A stretch of DNA of 64,000 nt from CAZNLH01 sp964573995. Its GTDB lineage: Bacteria > Gemmatimonadota > CAZMKB01 > CAZNLH01. Shown in pieces: positions 18,378 to 27,471 of the stretch. The notes beneath the pieces are model-generated. The model saw nothing but the letters and a program-made list of their open reading frames with translations, ran no database searches and was not told the origin of the DNA. Within the stretch, counting starts at the first letter, position 1; each line of letters starts with the position of its first letter. Position numbers and translations under genes: made by a program. The stretch lies in assembly GCA_964573995.1 (NCBI GenBank), contig CAZNLH010000011.1:1-64000 (forward strand). Direction: 5' to 3'.

Positions 18378-19936
18378 CCCCTCATCCTCCAGATAAAGGT
18401 TCTAACATCATCGGCAAGCCTCTTCACCCGCCGTCCGAGTACCCTTGTGACATCGCCGGGAACAGGTGGGACATCCGGGAGGTTCCTCCAGGGCAGGTCC
18501 TGCGACAATGTCCTCTTTCCCGTCTCCGCCAGGGCCCAACGCCCATCCGGGGCGGTCACTGAGGCCCGAATCCCTTCCACGGCCGTGTCCTCCGGGATCT
18601 TGACCTCAACCTCCTCCCCAACATCGATTCTTGCCCCCTCCAGGCACCCTACCCGCCTCGACCACCACCCGGCATAGTCCCGGAGGGGCCATGCGCCCAT
18701 TCCAGATTCACGTACCCGCTCGAACAGCCAGCGCAGTATGGGAAGTGGCCCATCGCCGGGGTGAACGTAAAACAACAACGGATCGAAGGACGCCGTCTTT
18801 GTTTTCATCACGAAATCAAAGTAATCGATCATCTCACCCGGCCCGTATCCTTCCCTTCGTAGACTGCCGATCGTTACCGGATGGACCGGCACGTGGAGGA
18901 GTCGTGCGAACGATCCCCCCAGCCATGGGTACGAGGGGAGGTTGTCGTATTCAAGGCCGAATTCCGATGAATATTGAAACCCGAGTGATTCGAGGTCTTC
19001 CACGAGGTTGCGTCGCCAGATACCATACGGGGCGGCGAACCCGACCGGATGAAGGCCCACCACCTCAACGAGGTCGCGCGCCTTCTCTATCCCGGATCGA
19101 TCGAGGCCGCCCCTCCCGTATGCCTCGTGGGCATAACAGTGAACGCCTATCTCCTGCCCTTCCATCGAAGAGAAATCGTGCAGCCGGCCGACGTGGGCCT
19201 TGACGTGGAGGAACCACGAGGCGGGCACGTGAAACTCGTGGACCAGCCTGTAGAGTTCATCCACCTCCTCGCGCCGGGCATAATCCGTATCGATCCGCAG
19301 GGAGAAGATGTTCTCGGCACACCCGGGAAAATACCAGAGGTGGGCGTAATCTATCCCCCTCTCGTGATGGAGCGCCTCCAGGACGCAATGGAACATCAGG
19401 CGCAACTCGCCGCGGGGGACCATCGAGACACGCTCTGATGGAAGCGGCTCGACCGGTGAATAGAAGAGGCGCCGTCTTGCCCGCGTCTCCTCGAAAAGGC
19501 CCTGAAGGTCCACGGGAAATGCGGCCATCACCCCCTCACCGTAATGGAGGATGGGAAGGACCGCCGAGCCCTTATCCGTGAGGAGTTCTCCTGCACCCTC
19601 GACAACGAGCCCCCTCCCTGATGCCTCCACGAGCCGGTTCCAACGAAGTTTCGAGGCCCTTCGGCGGATCAGGTAACGGAACCTCTCCCACCGGGCCTGC
19701 CTCCCGCACCACCGGGCCAGGACCTCCTGTGGGAGGACCGCGGCGCCCCCCCTCCTTACATAATTCCTCAAGGGCTCCTCCCACTCCCCCACTCGAGGGC
19801 CACAGGCGATCACGACGCTGAATCCATCCGTATCGAGGGCATCGGGCGATTGGACCCTGGCCCACGGGAATCCCTCCTGCCGAAGCAGTGCCGCCCACAC
19901 CGGCGCGTTTCCGATCAACCCGGCCCTGAGGTTCAC
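18374..19936 (-). CDS. Polysaccharide deacetylase-like protein
   Basis: A 520-residue protein. Residues about 1-170 look like an alpha/beta, amidotransferase-like domain (VVIACGPRVGEWEE). Residues about 210-430 form a NodB-like deacetylase fold with LRIDTD (catalytic/metal Asp pair) and GVHCYAHE (metal His residues). It lacks an obvious signal peptide. The start is GTG directly after the flippase TAG, with GGGAG close by. It sits between a glycosyltransferase and a flippase, so a role in trimming or modifying a lipid-linked or surface glycan fits. The substrate is unknown. Confidence 0.7.
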   Translation of the reverse strand: MNLRAGLIGNAPVWAALLRQEGFPWARVQSPDALDTDGFSVVIACGPRVGEWEEPLRNYVRRGGAAVLPQEVLARWCGRQARWERFRYLIRRRASKLRWNRLVEASGRGLVVEGAGELLTDKGSAVLPILHYGEGVMAAFPVDLQGLFEETRARRRLFYSPVEPLPSERVSMVPRGELRLMFHCVLEALHHERGIDYAHLWYFPGCAENIFSLRIDTDYARREEVDELYRLVHEFHVPASWFLHVKAHVGRLHDFSSMEGQEIGVHCYAHEAYGRGGLDRSGIEKARDLVEVVGLHPVGFAAPYGIWRRNLVEDLESLGFQYSSEFGLEYDNLPSYPWLGGSFARLLHVPVHPVTIGSLRREGYGPGEMIDYFDFVMKTKTASFDPLLFYVHPGDGPLPILRWLFERVRESGMGAWPLRDYAGWWSRRVGCLEGARIDVGEEVEVKIPEDTAVEGIRASVTAPDGRWALAETGKRTLSQDLPWRNLPDVPPVPGDVTRVLGRRVKRLADDVRTFIWRMRG

Positions 19937-21355
19937 CTACCACTCCCTGCGCAACAGTTGAATGTCAAGGCGGTCCACGCCGCCCACGATGAGGAGGGTT
20001 ATCATGTACACCCCCAGAGAGAGCGCCACATCGACCACCATATCGTCCACGGGGTGAAAAAGCAGTGGAAGGGACATGACCGCGGCCGACAGGAACGGCC
20101 TCGTGAGCGATCCGATAACGTCCACGCCGATCACGCGCCTGCAGGCGACCGCCGCCATGACCATGATGATCACCTCCCCGGATACAAACCCGCCCGCGAC
20201 ACCGGTAAGGCCCAGTGGGCCGGCCAGGAGACCCACCAGCAAGAGTTGCACGATCGTTCCTGTCAGCATGATCCGGACATACCTGTCCTCCCTGCCGACT
20301 CCCATGAGGCTGAAGAGGAAGACCGTGTTGAGCGAGGTGGCGAGAAAGAACCAGATCAGGACCTGAAAGACCCCTGTCGCTCCAGCATAGTCAGGCCCAT
20401 AGATGCCGTGGATCAACCCGGGGGCAAGTGCAAAGGAGGAGATGCAGATGGGGAGGCTCACCGCCGATATCATCCGCAGGAACCGGCCTGATACCGAGGG
20501 CAGCCTCGTGGGATCCGATTTCCATACACGGCTTGCCAGGGGAAAGAACACCACGCTCGTCACCCTGTCGAGGATCATGAATGCAAACACGATCCTCATG
20601 GCCGCGCTGAACTGGCCGACGGCCCCGGCGCCGAGGACCAGTCCCAGGATGAGCGGCGGGAAATGAAAGGCCGCCTGAGAGAGCGTGGAGCCGATCCCGA
20701 GGGGAAGGGACCTCCGCAGTTCCCCTATCCACCCCCTACCAAGTCCCCTCAACGGCACCTTCCACCTCCCGGGCGATATTGCGCCGCTCTTCAGGCCGGC
20801 GGCCATTAGGAGGGCCGCCGACGCGACGTTCCCGATGAGGAATGCGACCGGCACCCGCAGCCAATCGTCCCGGCCCCTCACGAGGAGGAAGAGGGATAGG
20901 AGATAGACCAGGTTGAGGGTGAGCCTGGCGATGGTGATGAGGCCCATCTGCTCCCTGCCCTGGAAGAGCCAGTCGAGGGAGAGAGATAGGGGGATGAGCG
21001 TCAATGAAAACATCAGGACCACCCGGCCGGTCCCACTCCCACCAAGGCTGGTCCGGGAGAGGAGGAAGGTCGCGATAATCAAGATAATGGATATCGACAG
21101 TTGGATGCCAGTGATCGACAGGATGAGCCGCTGCAGGTCTCCGCCGACGGAGGCCGCACGGCGCGTCCCGTAAAGCCTGAGGCCCGGGCTTGAAGCGAGC
21201 ACCATGTATCCCAGCACGGCGAGCCCAATGTTGACGGCCCCGAAGAGGTCGGGGCCCAGGACCCTCGCCATGTAGGCGACCGCGATAAAACCGAGGAGTT
21301 TGCCCCCGAACTCCCCCGCGGCGAGGACCGTGAGGTTCTGGAGGATATTTTTCAA
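19937..21355 (-). CDS. Polysaccharide flippase, Wzx/MATE-like
   Basis: A 472-residue membrane protein with about 12-14 hydrophobic segments and no large soluble domain. The N-terminus (NLTVLAAGEFGGKLLGF) matches the oligosaccharide flippase family, which moves lipid-linked glycans across the inner membrane. It lies in a row with two glycosyltransferases and a deacetylase with near-zero spacing. No Wzy polymerase or Wzz is present here, so the pathway is incomplete in this window. Confidence 0.8.
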   Translation of the reverse strand: MKNILQNLTVLAAGEFGGKLLGFIAVAYMARVLGPDLFGAVNIGLAVLGYMVLASSPGLRLYGTRRAASVGGDLQRLILSITGIQLSISIILIIATFLLSRTSLGGSGTGRVVLMFSLTLIPLSLSLDWLFQGREQMGLITIARLTLNLVYLLSLFLLVRGRDDWLRVPVAFLIGNVASAALLMAAGLKSGAISPGRWKVPLRGLGRGWIGELRRSLPLGIGSTLSQAAFHFPPLILGLVLGAGAVGQFSAAMRIVFAFMILDRVTSVVFFPLASRVWKSDPTRLPSVSGRFLRMISAVSLPICISSFALAPGLIHGIYGPDYAGATGVFQVLIWFFLATSLNTVFLFSLMGVGREDRYVRIMLTGTIVQLLLVGLLAGPLGLTGVAGGFVSGEVIIMVMAAVACRRVIGVDVIGSLTRPFLSAAVMSLPLLFHPVDDMVVDVALSLGVYMITLLIVGGVDRLDIQLLRREW

Positions 21356-21394
21356 GGCGTATCCACCGCATCCGTGAAGTGGGCCGATTTCATC

Positions 21395-22555
21395 TTACTC
21401 ACACACATCGTTCCCAGTGCTCAGGAGGCCGGAAAGGGCCGGCAGCAAGGAGGCCTCCTCATTCTCCCAGTTGAACTCGCGCGCGGCGCGGTCGCAATTT
21501 CGCCGCATCTCGTCATAGAGTGCCCGGTCGTCCAGGAGTCGTCTCACCTTCGTCACCACATCCTCCATGTCCTCGACATCCACCACGAGCCCCACCCCTC
21601 GATCCAGGACCACCTTCCTCAACGGCGGAAAGTCACTGGCCACCACGGGCACGCCGGCCATGATATACTCGAAGACCTTGTTGGGCCGTGCCCTCAGGTG
21701 ATTCTCCCCGAAAGGTTCCTGAAGCGCGAGACCAACATCGGCACCCGCGGTATATGCCAAGAGGTCAGAGTAGGGAATGGGGCCGCGTATAAAGACCCTG
21801 TCATCGAGCCCATAGTCCCTTGCCCTGCTTAGCAGTGCGCTCTTCAATTCACCGAAGGCGAGGTAGACCATGACGCTGCCCTCTATCCGCCTGATGATCT
21901 CGAGCGGGAGGAAGATGCCGCGGCCCGCGTTGAGGGTCCCCTGGTACAAGAGAACGCGCCGTTCGGCCGGGATACCGAGGTCCTTTCGGAGCGGGGAAGG
22001 TCCACCCGGCCTCGATGACCTGGGAGGATGGTTCCTGACGACAATGGGAGGCTTGATCCCGTAACGCCCCTGAAGGATCTCCCTCTGGTTGGCGGCGGTG
22101 ATCATGACGAGGTCGGTCTTGACAATCCAGGTCCTCTCCACGAGGCTCCAGAACGCCTGCGTGCGGGGACGCCCGACGAGTGAGCCGAGGGCGAAGTATA
22201 GTTCGCGACAATCATAGGATAGGCGGCCTCCATGGAAGAGCGCCCCCAGCCAGGCCACCGGCAGCGAGAAGAGATCCTCCGCCTGGTAGAGATCCGCAGG
22301 GATACGAATGACCCTGGCTGTCGCCCTCAGGTAGAATTCGAGGAACCGTAGTTTCGAGGGGAGCCCGCGGTGCAGCCTGATACTGTAGACATCCGCCCCC
22401 AGGAATCTCGAGCGTACCGATCCGGCACCGGTCCCCACGATCGTGACCCGGTAACCTGAACGGACCAATGACGTTACGATATTGTGAGAGCGCCCGTCGT
22501 ACCGGATATCCCCGAGGAAGACGAGACAGACTTGGCACCTGCTTGTCGTTATCAT
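21395..22555 (-). CDS. Glycosyltransferase, family 4 / GT-B type
   Basis: A 386-residue GT-B enzyme with an N-terminal domain starting around CQVCLVFLGDIRYDGRSHN and a C-terminal donor domain. RPNKVFEYIMAGVPVVASD is the E-x7-type sugar-nucleotide motif. I place the start at the ATG at 22555, since a promoter ends only seven bases before it and would give a leaderless message. An in-frame TTG at 22591 lies inside the -35 box. First gene of the glycan operon. Confidence 0.8.
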   Translation of the reverse strand: MITTSRCQVCLVFLGDIRYDGRSHNIVTSLVRSGYRVTIVGTGAGSVRSRFLGADVYSIRLHRGLPSKLRFLEFYLRATARVIRIPADLYQAEDLFSLPVAWLGALFHGGRLSYDCRELYFALGSLVGRPRTQAFWSLVERTWIVKTDLVMITAANQREILQGRYGIKPPIVVRNHPPRSSRPGGPSPLRKDLGIPAERRVLLYQGTLNAGRGIFLPLEIIRRIEGSVMVYLAFGELKSALLSRARDYGLDDRVFIRGPIPYSDLLAYTAGADVGLALQEPFGENHLRARPNKVFEYIMAGVPVVASDFPPLRKVVLDRGVGLVVDVEDMEDVVTKVRRLLDDRALYDEMRRNCDRAAREFNWENEEASLLPALSGLLSTGNDVCE

Positions 22556-22562
22556 CCGGGGA

Positions 22563-22591
22563 ATATTACGAGAATAGGAGGGAGGTGTCAA
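22563..22591 (-). promoter_or_regulatory. Promoter giving a leaderless glycosyltransferase mRNA
   Basis: Minus strand: TTGACA (22586-22591), an exact 17-base spacer, then TAATAT (22563-22568). The expected start site (about 22556) coincides with the ATG at 22555, and no ribosome site is present between. Confidence 0.5.
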
Positions 22592-22770
22592 CTACCCGTG
22601 CCTCCTTCGCAGAGGTCCACATCACTACGACATTCCTGGATGACCGCAACGATGAGGTCTAGGCCCCGGAACCCGCACGGTAGACATGAGTGAGAGCCCA
22701 CTCGATGAGGCCCTGCAGGGTGCTGCGTGCAGGATAAGGAAGGCCGGTTGGCATGGAACAAGAGTCGATG

Positions 22771-22845
<75 letters not shown>

Positions 22846-22858
22846 ATACCACACGTGC

Positions 22859-22887
22859 AATATACCGGAATCGACGGTCGTTGTCAA
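22859..22887 (-). promoter_or_regulatory. Promoter of tRNA-Pro
   Basis: Minus strand: TTGACA (22882-22887), an exact 17-base spacer, then TATATT (22859-22864). It lies 13 bases before the mature tRNA. One of the best promoter matches in the window. Confidence 0.65.
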
Positions 22888-22912
22888 CCGCTTGACACGG
22901 AAATATCCCGAC

Positions 22913-22942
22913 TTGACTTTCCTCCCCTTCATGTGGTAGGAT
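22913..22942 (+). promoter_or_regulatory. Promoter of the secreted repeat protein gene
   Basis: Plus strand: TTGACT (22913-22918), an 18-base spacer, then TAGGAT (22937-22942). It is divergent from the tRNA promoter and about 110 bases before the ATG at 23060. Confidence 0.4.
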
Positions 22943-23059
22943 AGGCATGTAGTATCGGGCGCCATTGTTATCGCTCTGGCCGGCACCAGGGAGAGAGCAG
23001 GATATGATTGCCGGCCCCATGGATCTTCGCACGGCGTGCGAGGAAGGAGGCTAACGACA

Positions 23060-24808
23060 ATGAGAATGTGTGGATTTCGCTGCGCGACGATTTTTTTCTT
23101 CCTCTTCTTTACAACCGTATCGTCCGCCCTCGCCGGCTGGTCGTCGGATCCTTCGATGAACCTTGCGATCGCAGACCGCGCAGGCGAGCAGGTCCAGCCC
23201 AAGGTCGCCCCCACTGCCGATGGAGGATGCTACATCGCATGGTTCGACAACGCCTCCGGCGGTTACGACGTCTACCTGCAGCGGCTCGACGCCTTGGGGA
23301 ACGAGCAGTGGCCACACAACGGGATACTCGTTGCCGACCGCTCATTCAGTTCGACCGAAGACTACGGCCTCGACGTCGACACCTCCGGGAACGCCCTCCT
23401 CGCCTTCCGGGACGACAGGTTCGGCGGGGTCCTGATCACGGCGATGAAGGTTGCACCGGACGGCTCTAAGCCCTGGGGCGAAAACGGGGTACAGGTCTCT
23501 GGCGGGGAGGAGGTCCACTCCCCCCGGGTCGCTGGGGCATCGGACAGCGACGTAGTTGTAGGCTGGACGGATGTATCATCAGTCGAACTGCAGCGGCTCG
23601 ACGCCTCGGGGGTGCCTCAGTGGGGTGCGGGCGTGGTCCTCTCCGACACTGCCGGGGCATTCTTCAGCCTCTCCGACCTCCATGCCTCCAACTCGGGCGC
23701 CGTCATTGCCTCGTGGGTCCGGTGGGGCCCGATGTTCTGGGACCCGCGCAACCTCTGGGCCCAGAAGGTCTCCTCAGCGGGTGGTCTCATGTGGACCAAC
23801 CCTGGACCCCATGTGATCGTCTACGATGGGGGCTCGCTACAGATGGGTAACTTTCCATCATTCGTGACCGACGGGAGCGGGGGGGCGGTTTTCTCATGGT
23901 ACGGGGTCTCGCCTTTGCAGTGTTACGTCCAGCGCGTTCTCGCGGACGGGAGCGAGGCCTTCGCCCACAACGGCGTCCCAGCCTCGACAAACACATCGCG
24001 GGTCCGCGTCTCCCCAGATGTCTCCTTCCGGCCCGCGACTGGAGAGATCTTCCTCTTCTGGACTGAGGAGAACTCTTCACAGTCGTTGTTCGGACTCTAT
24101 GGGCAGAAGTTCGACGCGAACGGGGTGAGGCAGTGGACCGACACCGGAAGGGCGCTGGTCCCACTGGGAACGACGGAGATCACCTTCGTCCGGAACCTCC
24201 AGTACGCGGACGGGGCGATGGTCTTCCACCGCGCCTCAGCAACTTACGGGAACGATCTTGTCTACGCGACCCGGGTCGATGGGGGCGGCGACTTCGTTTG
24301 GCCCGCCGGCCTGGTCGAGGCCTGCTCAGTTCCCAGTGGCAAGGGCCGCCTCGAGGCGGCCATGAGCGCCTCCGATTACGCCATACTGGCCTGGGAAGAC
24401 GACCGTTCGGGCGACAGGGACGTATACGGGCAGAACGTAAACCTGGACGGCACGCTCGGGGTGCCTGGCGAGGACACCTTCGACATGGACCTTGTCTGCC
24501 TTACACCTTCCCTGGCCCTGCCCGACACGGCACGCTTCAGGGTGGGTATAATGAATACCTCGGCCGGGACGATCGATCTCTCAGGGCACCTGGATGTCAC
24601 GTTGTGCAACGGGACCATCCTGGCCGACCTCCTCGAGCACGGCCTGGAACTGGGGGCAGGCGAGAGCAGGGTCTTCGAATTGCCCATCTTCATCCCGGCA
24701 CGGCCCGCGACCTGCGACTGCGACCTGGGTTTCAAGGCGACACTGGTTGACACGGGCACGCTGTGGGAGGAGGGCGATTCATGTGGCGTCACGACGACTT
24801 GCCCTTAG
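23060..24808 (+). CDS. Secreted repeat protein, probable beta-propeller
   Basis: A 582-residue protein of unknown function. The ATG at 23060 has GGAGG nine bases before it, and the N-terminus is a signal peptide (CATIFFFLFFTTVSSALAG). I count about eight repeats of a W-x-D...Y-x-Q-x-x-D-x-x-G-x-x-W pattern, for example AWFDNASGGYDVYLQRLD and AWEDDRSGDRDVYGQN, consistent with propeller blades. A different beta-rich domain with a Cys pair (TCDCD) forms the last 100 residues. No sorting domain. It stands alone, with the Bat operon converging from the right. Confidence 0.6.
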   Translation: MRMCGFRCATIFFFLFFTTVSSALAGWSSDPSMNLAIADRAGEQVQPKVAPTADGGCYIAWFDNASGGYDVYLQRLDALGNEQWPHNGILVADRSFSSTEDYGLDVDTSGNALLAFRDDRFGGVLITAMKVAPDGSKPWGENGVQVSGGEEVHSPRVAGASDSDVVVGWTDVSSVELQRLDASGVPQWGAGVVLSDTAGAFFSLSDLHASNSGAVIASWVRWGPMFWDPRNLWAQKVSSAGGLMWTNPGPHVIVYDGGSLQMGNFPSFVTDGSGGAVFSWYGVSPLQCYVQRVLADGSEAFAHNGVPASTNTSRVRVSPDVSFRPATGEIFLFWTEENSSQSLFGLYGQKFDANGVRQWTDTGRALVPLGTTEITFVRNLQYADGAMVFHRASATYGNDLVYATRVDGGGDFVWPAGLVEACSVPSGKGRLEAAMSASDYAILAWEDDRSGDRDVYGQNVNLDGTLGVPGEDTFDMDLVCLTPSLALPDTARFRVGIMNTSAGTIDLSGHLDVTLCNGTILADLLEHGLELGAGESRVFELPIFIPARPATCDCDLGFKATLVDTGTLWEEGDSCGVTTTCP

Positions 24809-24870
24809 TTGCGGGCGCCTGCCCGACTTGAGCAGCACCCCGCGCCCGGGATATCCCGTGGAATCGGCGG

Positions 24871-25641
24871 TCAAATAACCTCCACGTCCTCGGCGGTCAT
24901 CCAGCCGACCTTGCCGTCCTCGAGGCGGATGCGGATCCAGTCACCCACGCGGTCCGCGATCTCGACCTTGGTCCCACCGTGCAGGACGAACGCGCTGGGG
25001 CCCTCGTCGTCCGGGGCGTTCTTGACCTCGGCGGCCCCCGAAACCACAATGCCCGTGTCTCGCCTGTCGATGTATCTTACCCTGGCCGCGATGAGGGAGA
25101 TCATGAGGAAGAGGACGGCGGCGCCCGCCAGGCCGGAATAGGCCCCTGCACGCCTCAAGCGGCTGCGTCCCGATAGGAACAGCAGGAGGAGTCCGGCGAG
25201 CATTACGATGTAAGCGAAATACCCGGTAACGGCCAGCGCATCGATGGAAAATCCATCCCTGAGCGCCTCCCAGTACCGCCACAGGAACAGCCTTGGCAGC
25301 GGCTCGATCCGGTCCACGGTCATCGAGCGGGCTACTTTTATGTTGTGGAGGAGGTCTTCATCGTAGGGGATCAAGCGGCGCGCCCTCTCGTAGTTCAGGA
25401 TCGCCCTTGTAATATCCCCCGAACGATAATAGGCATCTCCGAGGTTATAATAGAGAGCGCCCGAAGAGTAGCCCTCACTTATGAGGCCCTCATAGGCCCG
25501 TATCGCAGCCGCGAAATCCCCCTTCTGAAAGGCGGCGTTACCCTCCCGGAAGGTGCCCTCAGCGTCTCCGGCAGACGCTCCGCTTGCCACGAGTGGGGTC
25601 ATCAACAGAAAGACGAACATTCCGGCCAGGAAAGCCTTCAC
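24871..25641 (-). CDS. batE: BatE-like TPR and SH3 membrane protein
   Basis: A 256-residue protein ending the Bat operon. A signal/membrane segment is at residues 1-22, two to three TPR units at about 25-105, and two membrane segments at about 130-195 (YFAYIVMLAGLLLLFLSG). An SH3b-like domain is at about 200-256 with VGDWIRIRLEDGKVGWM. This is the BatE architecture. The ATG overlaps the batD stop by four bases. Bat proteins form a membrane complex linked to aerotolerance and envelope integrity; the molecular role is unsettled. Confidence 0.8.
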   Translation of the reverse strand: MKAFLAGMFVFLLMTPLVASGASAGDAEGTFREGNAAFQKGDFAAAIRAYEGLISEGYSSGALYYNLGDAYYRSGDITRAILNYERARRLIPYDEDLLHNIKVARSMTVDRIEPLPRLFLWRYWEALRDGFSIDALAVTGYFAYIVMLAGLLLLFLSGRSRLRRAGAYSGLAGAAVLFLMISLIAARVRYIDRRDTGIVVSGAAEVKNAPDDEGPSAFVLHGGTKVEIADRVGDWIRIRLEDGKVGWMTAEDVEVI

Positions 25642-27470
25642 CTTACCTCCCGTTCCAATTCTGAAATCATGGAATTGGCCTTGGCCAAGACCTCCTTCAG
25701 GGCGGAGGAATCTGCTCCGCCCGGCGCGTAACTGGCCATCGCAAAGGTATCGAGGAGGTCCTTTACCCCCGTTACCACCTCCTCGCTCGTTCCACGCGAC
25801 CTCAATACCGTCATCATCCTCTCCACCGAATAGTCGCCCGGGTTTATGTCCAGTTTGTCGCCAAGATAACGCCAGACGGCCTGCGAGAGGAGTGGATAGA
25901 ACGAGCCCGGGCGATCTCCCTTCAAGGCGCTCTGCGCCTCTTTGAGGCCCTTCTTCACCTCTTTCAGCGCACGCTGCCTCCGCAGGATCGAGAGGTCTCC
26001 TCTCGCCCTCCGGGACCTCTTCACGTATACCACTACCCCGGCGAAAAGGAAGAGGGGAATTAGGAGCATGCCGATAAACAGGGGGCGGCTGAAGAGATAT
26101 CCCCCCCGACCGCCAAGGTGCAAGTCATCGAGTTTTATGAAACGGATGTCCCGGTTGAGAACGGTGACATCCGAACGTACCGGCGCTCCTGGCCCGGAGG
26201 TGGCCTCCAGGGCCGCAGGCTCGACTTCGACATCGAGTGCCTTAGATTTCAGGGTGACGTACCGTCCGCTGGAAGGCTCGAAGTAACTATAAAGTATCGG
26301 TTCTATCCGGCTCTTCCCCGGGCTGCGCGGGATGAGGAGATACTCGAACGTCTTCGTGCCCGAGACGATACCGCCACCTCCCCTGATGTCATCCTGCACC
26401 TTGGGGGGATAACTCTCCATTCCAGGCGGCAGACTCACTTGGGGGGGCTCGAGGAGCTTTACGTTCCCCTCTCCCGACAGCCTGACCGTGAGGCTCACGG
26501 GCTCGTTGGTCTTGGCACGTTGCCTGTCTATTGAGGCCTGCATCTTGAACCTGCCCACGGCGCCCCTGAAAGAAGGGGGTGCCCCCGGCGGAAGCGGATC
26601 GACGTGGATCGTGATCGGATCGCTCCTTAACATGGTGCTGACGGTGCGGCCGAACGGATCCTGGAAAAATATATCAAAGGGATCGCGAGACCTCTCCCTC
26701 TGTACCTTGACGGCCGCCTCCACCTCCATCGGACCTATCTGCAGGTCCCCCGACTGGGTTGGAAAGAGGGAGATCCGCTTGAGCACTCCGACGCGGTACC
26801 GCCGCCCGTCTATGACCTTGGTGGTGGTCTGGATGTTGTTGGCCTGTTGAGATTCTTCACTCCAGAACCCGGTGAGCACCGGGGCCTTTCGAATGGCATA
26901 ATCGCTTACGGTGAGGCGAGTATACAGCGTGAAGGTCAAGTTCACCTGTTCACCCTGGATCACGTGGTCCCTGTCCACCACCGCCCTCAGGAATATATTA
27001 TCGCCCATGGATTGGACGGCCCCTTGAGTCGAACCTCCCGATGGCCCGGGTGCCGTGGGTGCCGGCACAGGTTGACCCTGGACGACCTCTATGCGGATCG
27101 GCTGAGACCTATAGGTCTTCCCGCCAACCTTCACCGAGGCGCTGGCGATGGTGTAGGTCCCCTTCGACTTCGGCTGGAGGGTATAACTCGTCGTCACCGA
27201 AGAGGACATCCGGCCGTTGATGAACTGGAAACTCGAGGACCTATTGGGGCCCGAGAGGACGTAAAACCCGCTCAAGTCCGGGAGCACGAGGTCCCCCCCA
27301 CCTCCCATTCCAGCATTTTCAAGGACGAACGAGAGGGTGAATTGATCCCCCACTCCCACTCTCGATCTATCGACGGAGGCGGTAAAGTTGACATCGCCCG
27401 CCAACAGTGCCGGCGGTGCCGCGAGATATGGGACTACCAGCAGGACGACCGCCGAGAGGGCCTTGCCCAT
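25638..27470 (-). CDS. batD: BatD oxygen-tolerance protein
   Basis: A 610-residue exported, membrane-anchored protein. The start is ATG at 27470, overlapping the batC stop region (TGAGATG) with AAGGA eight bases before it; the longer open frame upstream is inside batC. A signal peptide (ALSAVVLLVVPYLAAPPAL) is followed by several Ig-like beta domains to about residue 445, one membrane segment (about 450-470) and a helical cytoplasmic tail. The YTLQPKSKGTYTI and GEQVNLTFTLYT motifs match BatD. It probably works as the periplasmic partner of the BatA/B von Willebrand proteins. Confidence 0.85.
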   Translation of the reverse strand: MGKALSAVVLLVVPYLAAPPALLAGDVNFTASVDRSRVGVGDQFTLSFVLENAGMGGGGDLVLPDLSGFYVLSGPNRSSSFQFINGRMSSSVTTSYTLQPKSKGTYTIASASVKVGGKTYRSQPIRIEVVQGQPVPAPTAPGPSGGSTQGAVQSMGDNIFLRAVVDRDHVIQGEQVNLTFTLYTRLTVSDYAIRKAPVLTGFWSEESQQANNIQTTTKVIDGRRYRVGVLKRISLFPTQSGDLQIGPMEVEAAVKVQRERSRDPFDIFFQDPFGRTVSTMLRSDPITIHVDPLPPGAPPSFRGAVGRFKMQASIDRQRAKTNEPVSLTVRLSGEGNVKLLEPPQVSLPPGMESYPPKVQDDIRGGGGIVSGTKTFEYLLIPRSPGKSRIEPILYSYFEPSSGRYVTLKSKALDVEVEPAALEATSGPGAPVRSDVTVLNRDIRFIKLDDLHLGGRGGYLFSRPLFIGMLLIPLFLFAGVVVYVKRSRRARGDLSILRRQRALKEVKKGLKEAQSALKGDRPGSFYPLLSQAVWRYLGDKLDINPGDYSVERMMTVLRSRGTSEEVVTGVKDLLDTFAMASYAPGGADSSALKEVLAKANSMISELEREVR

Positions 27471-27471
27471 C

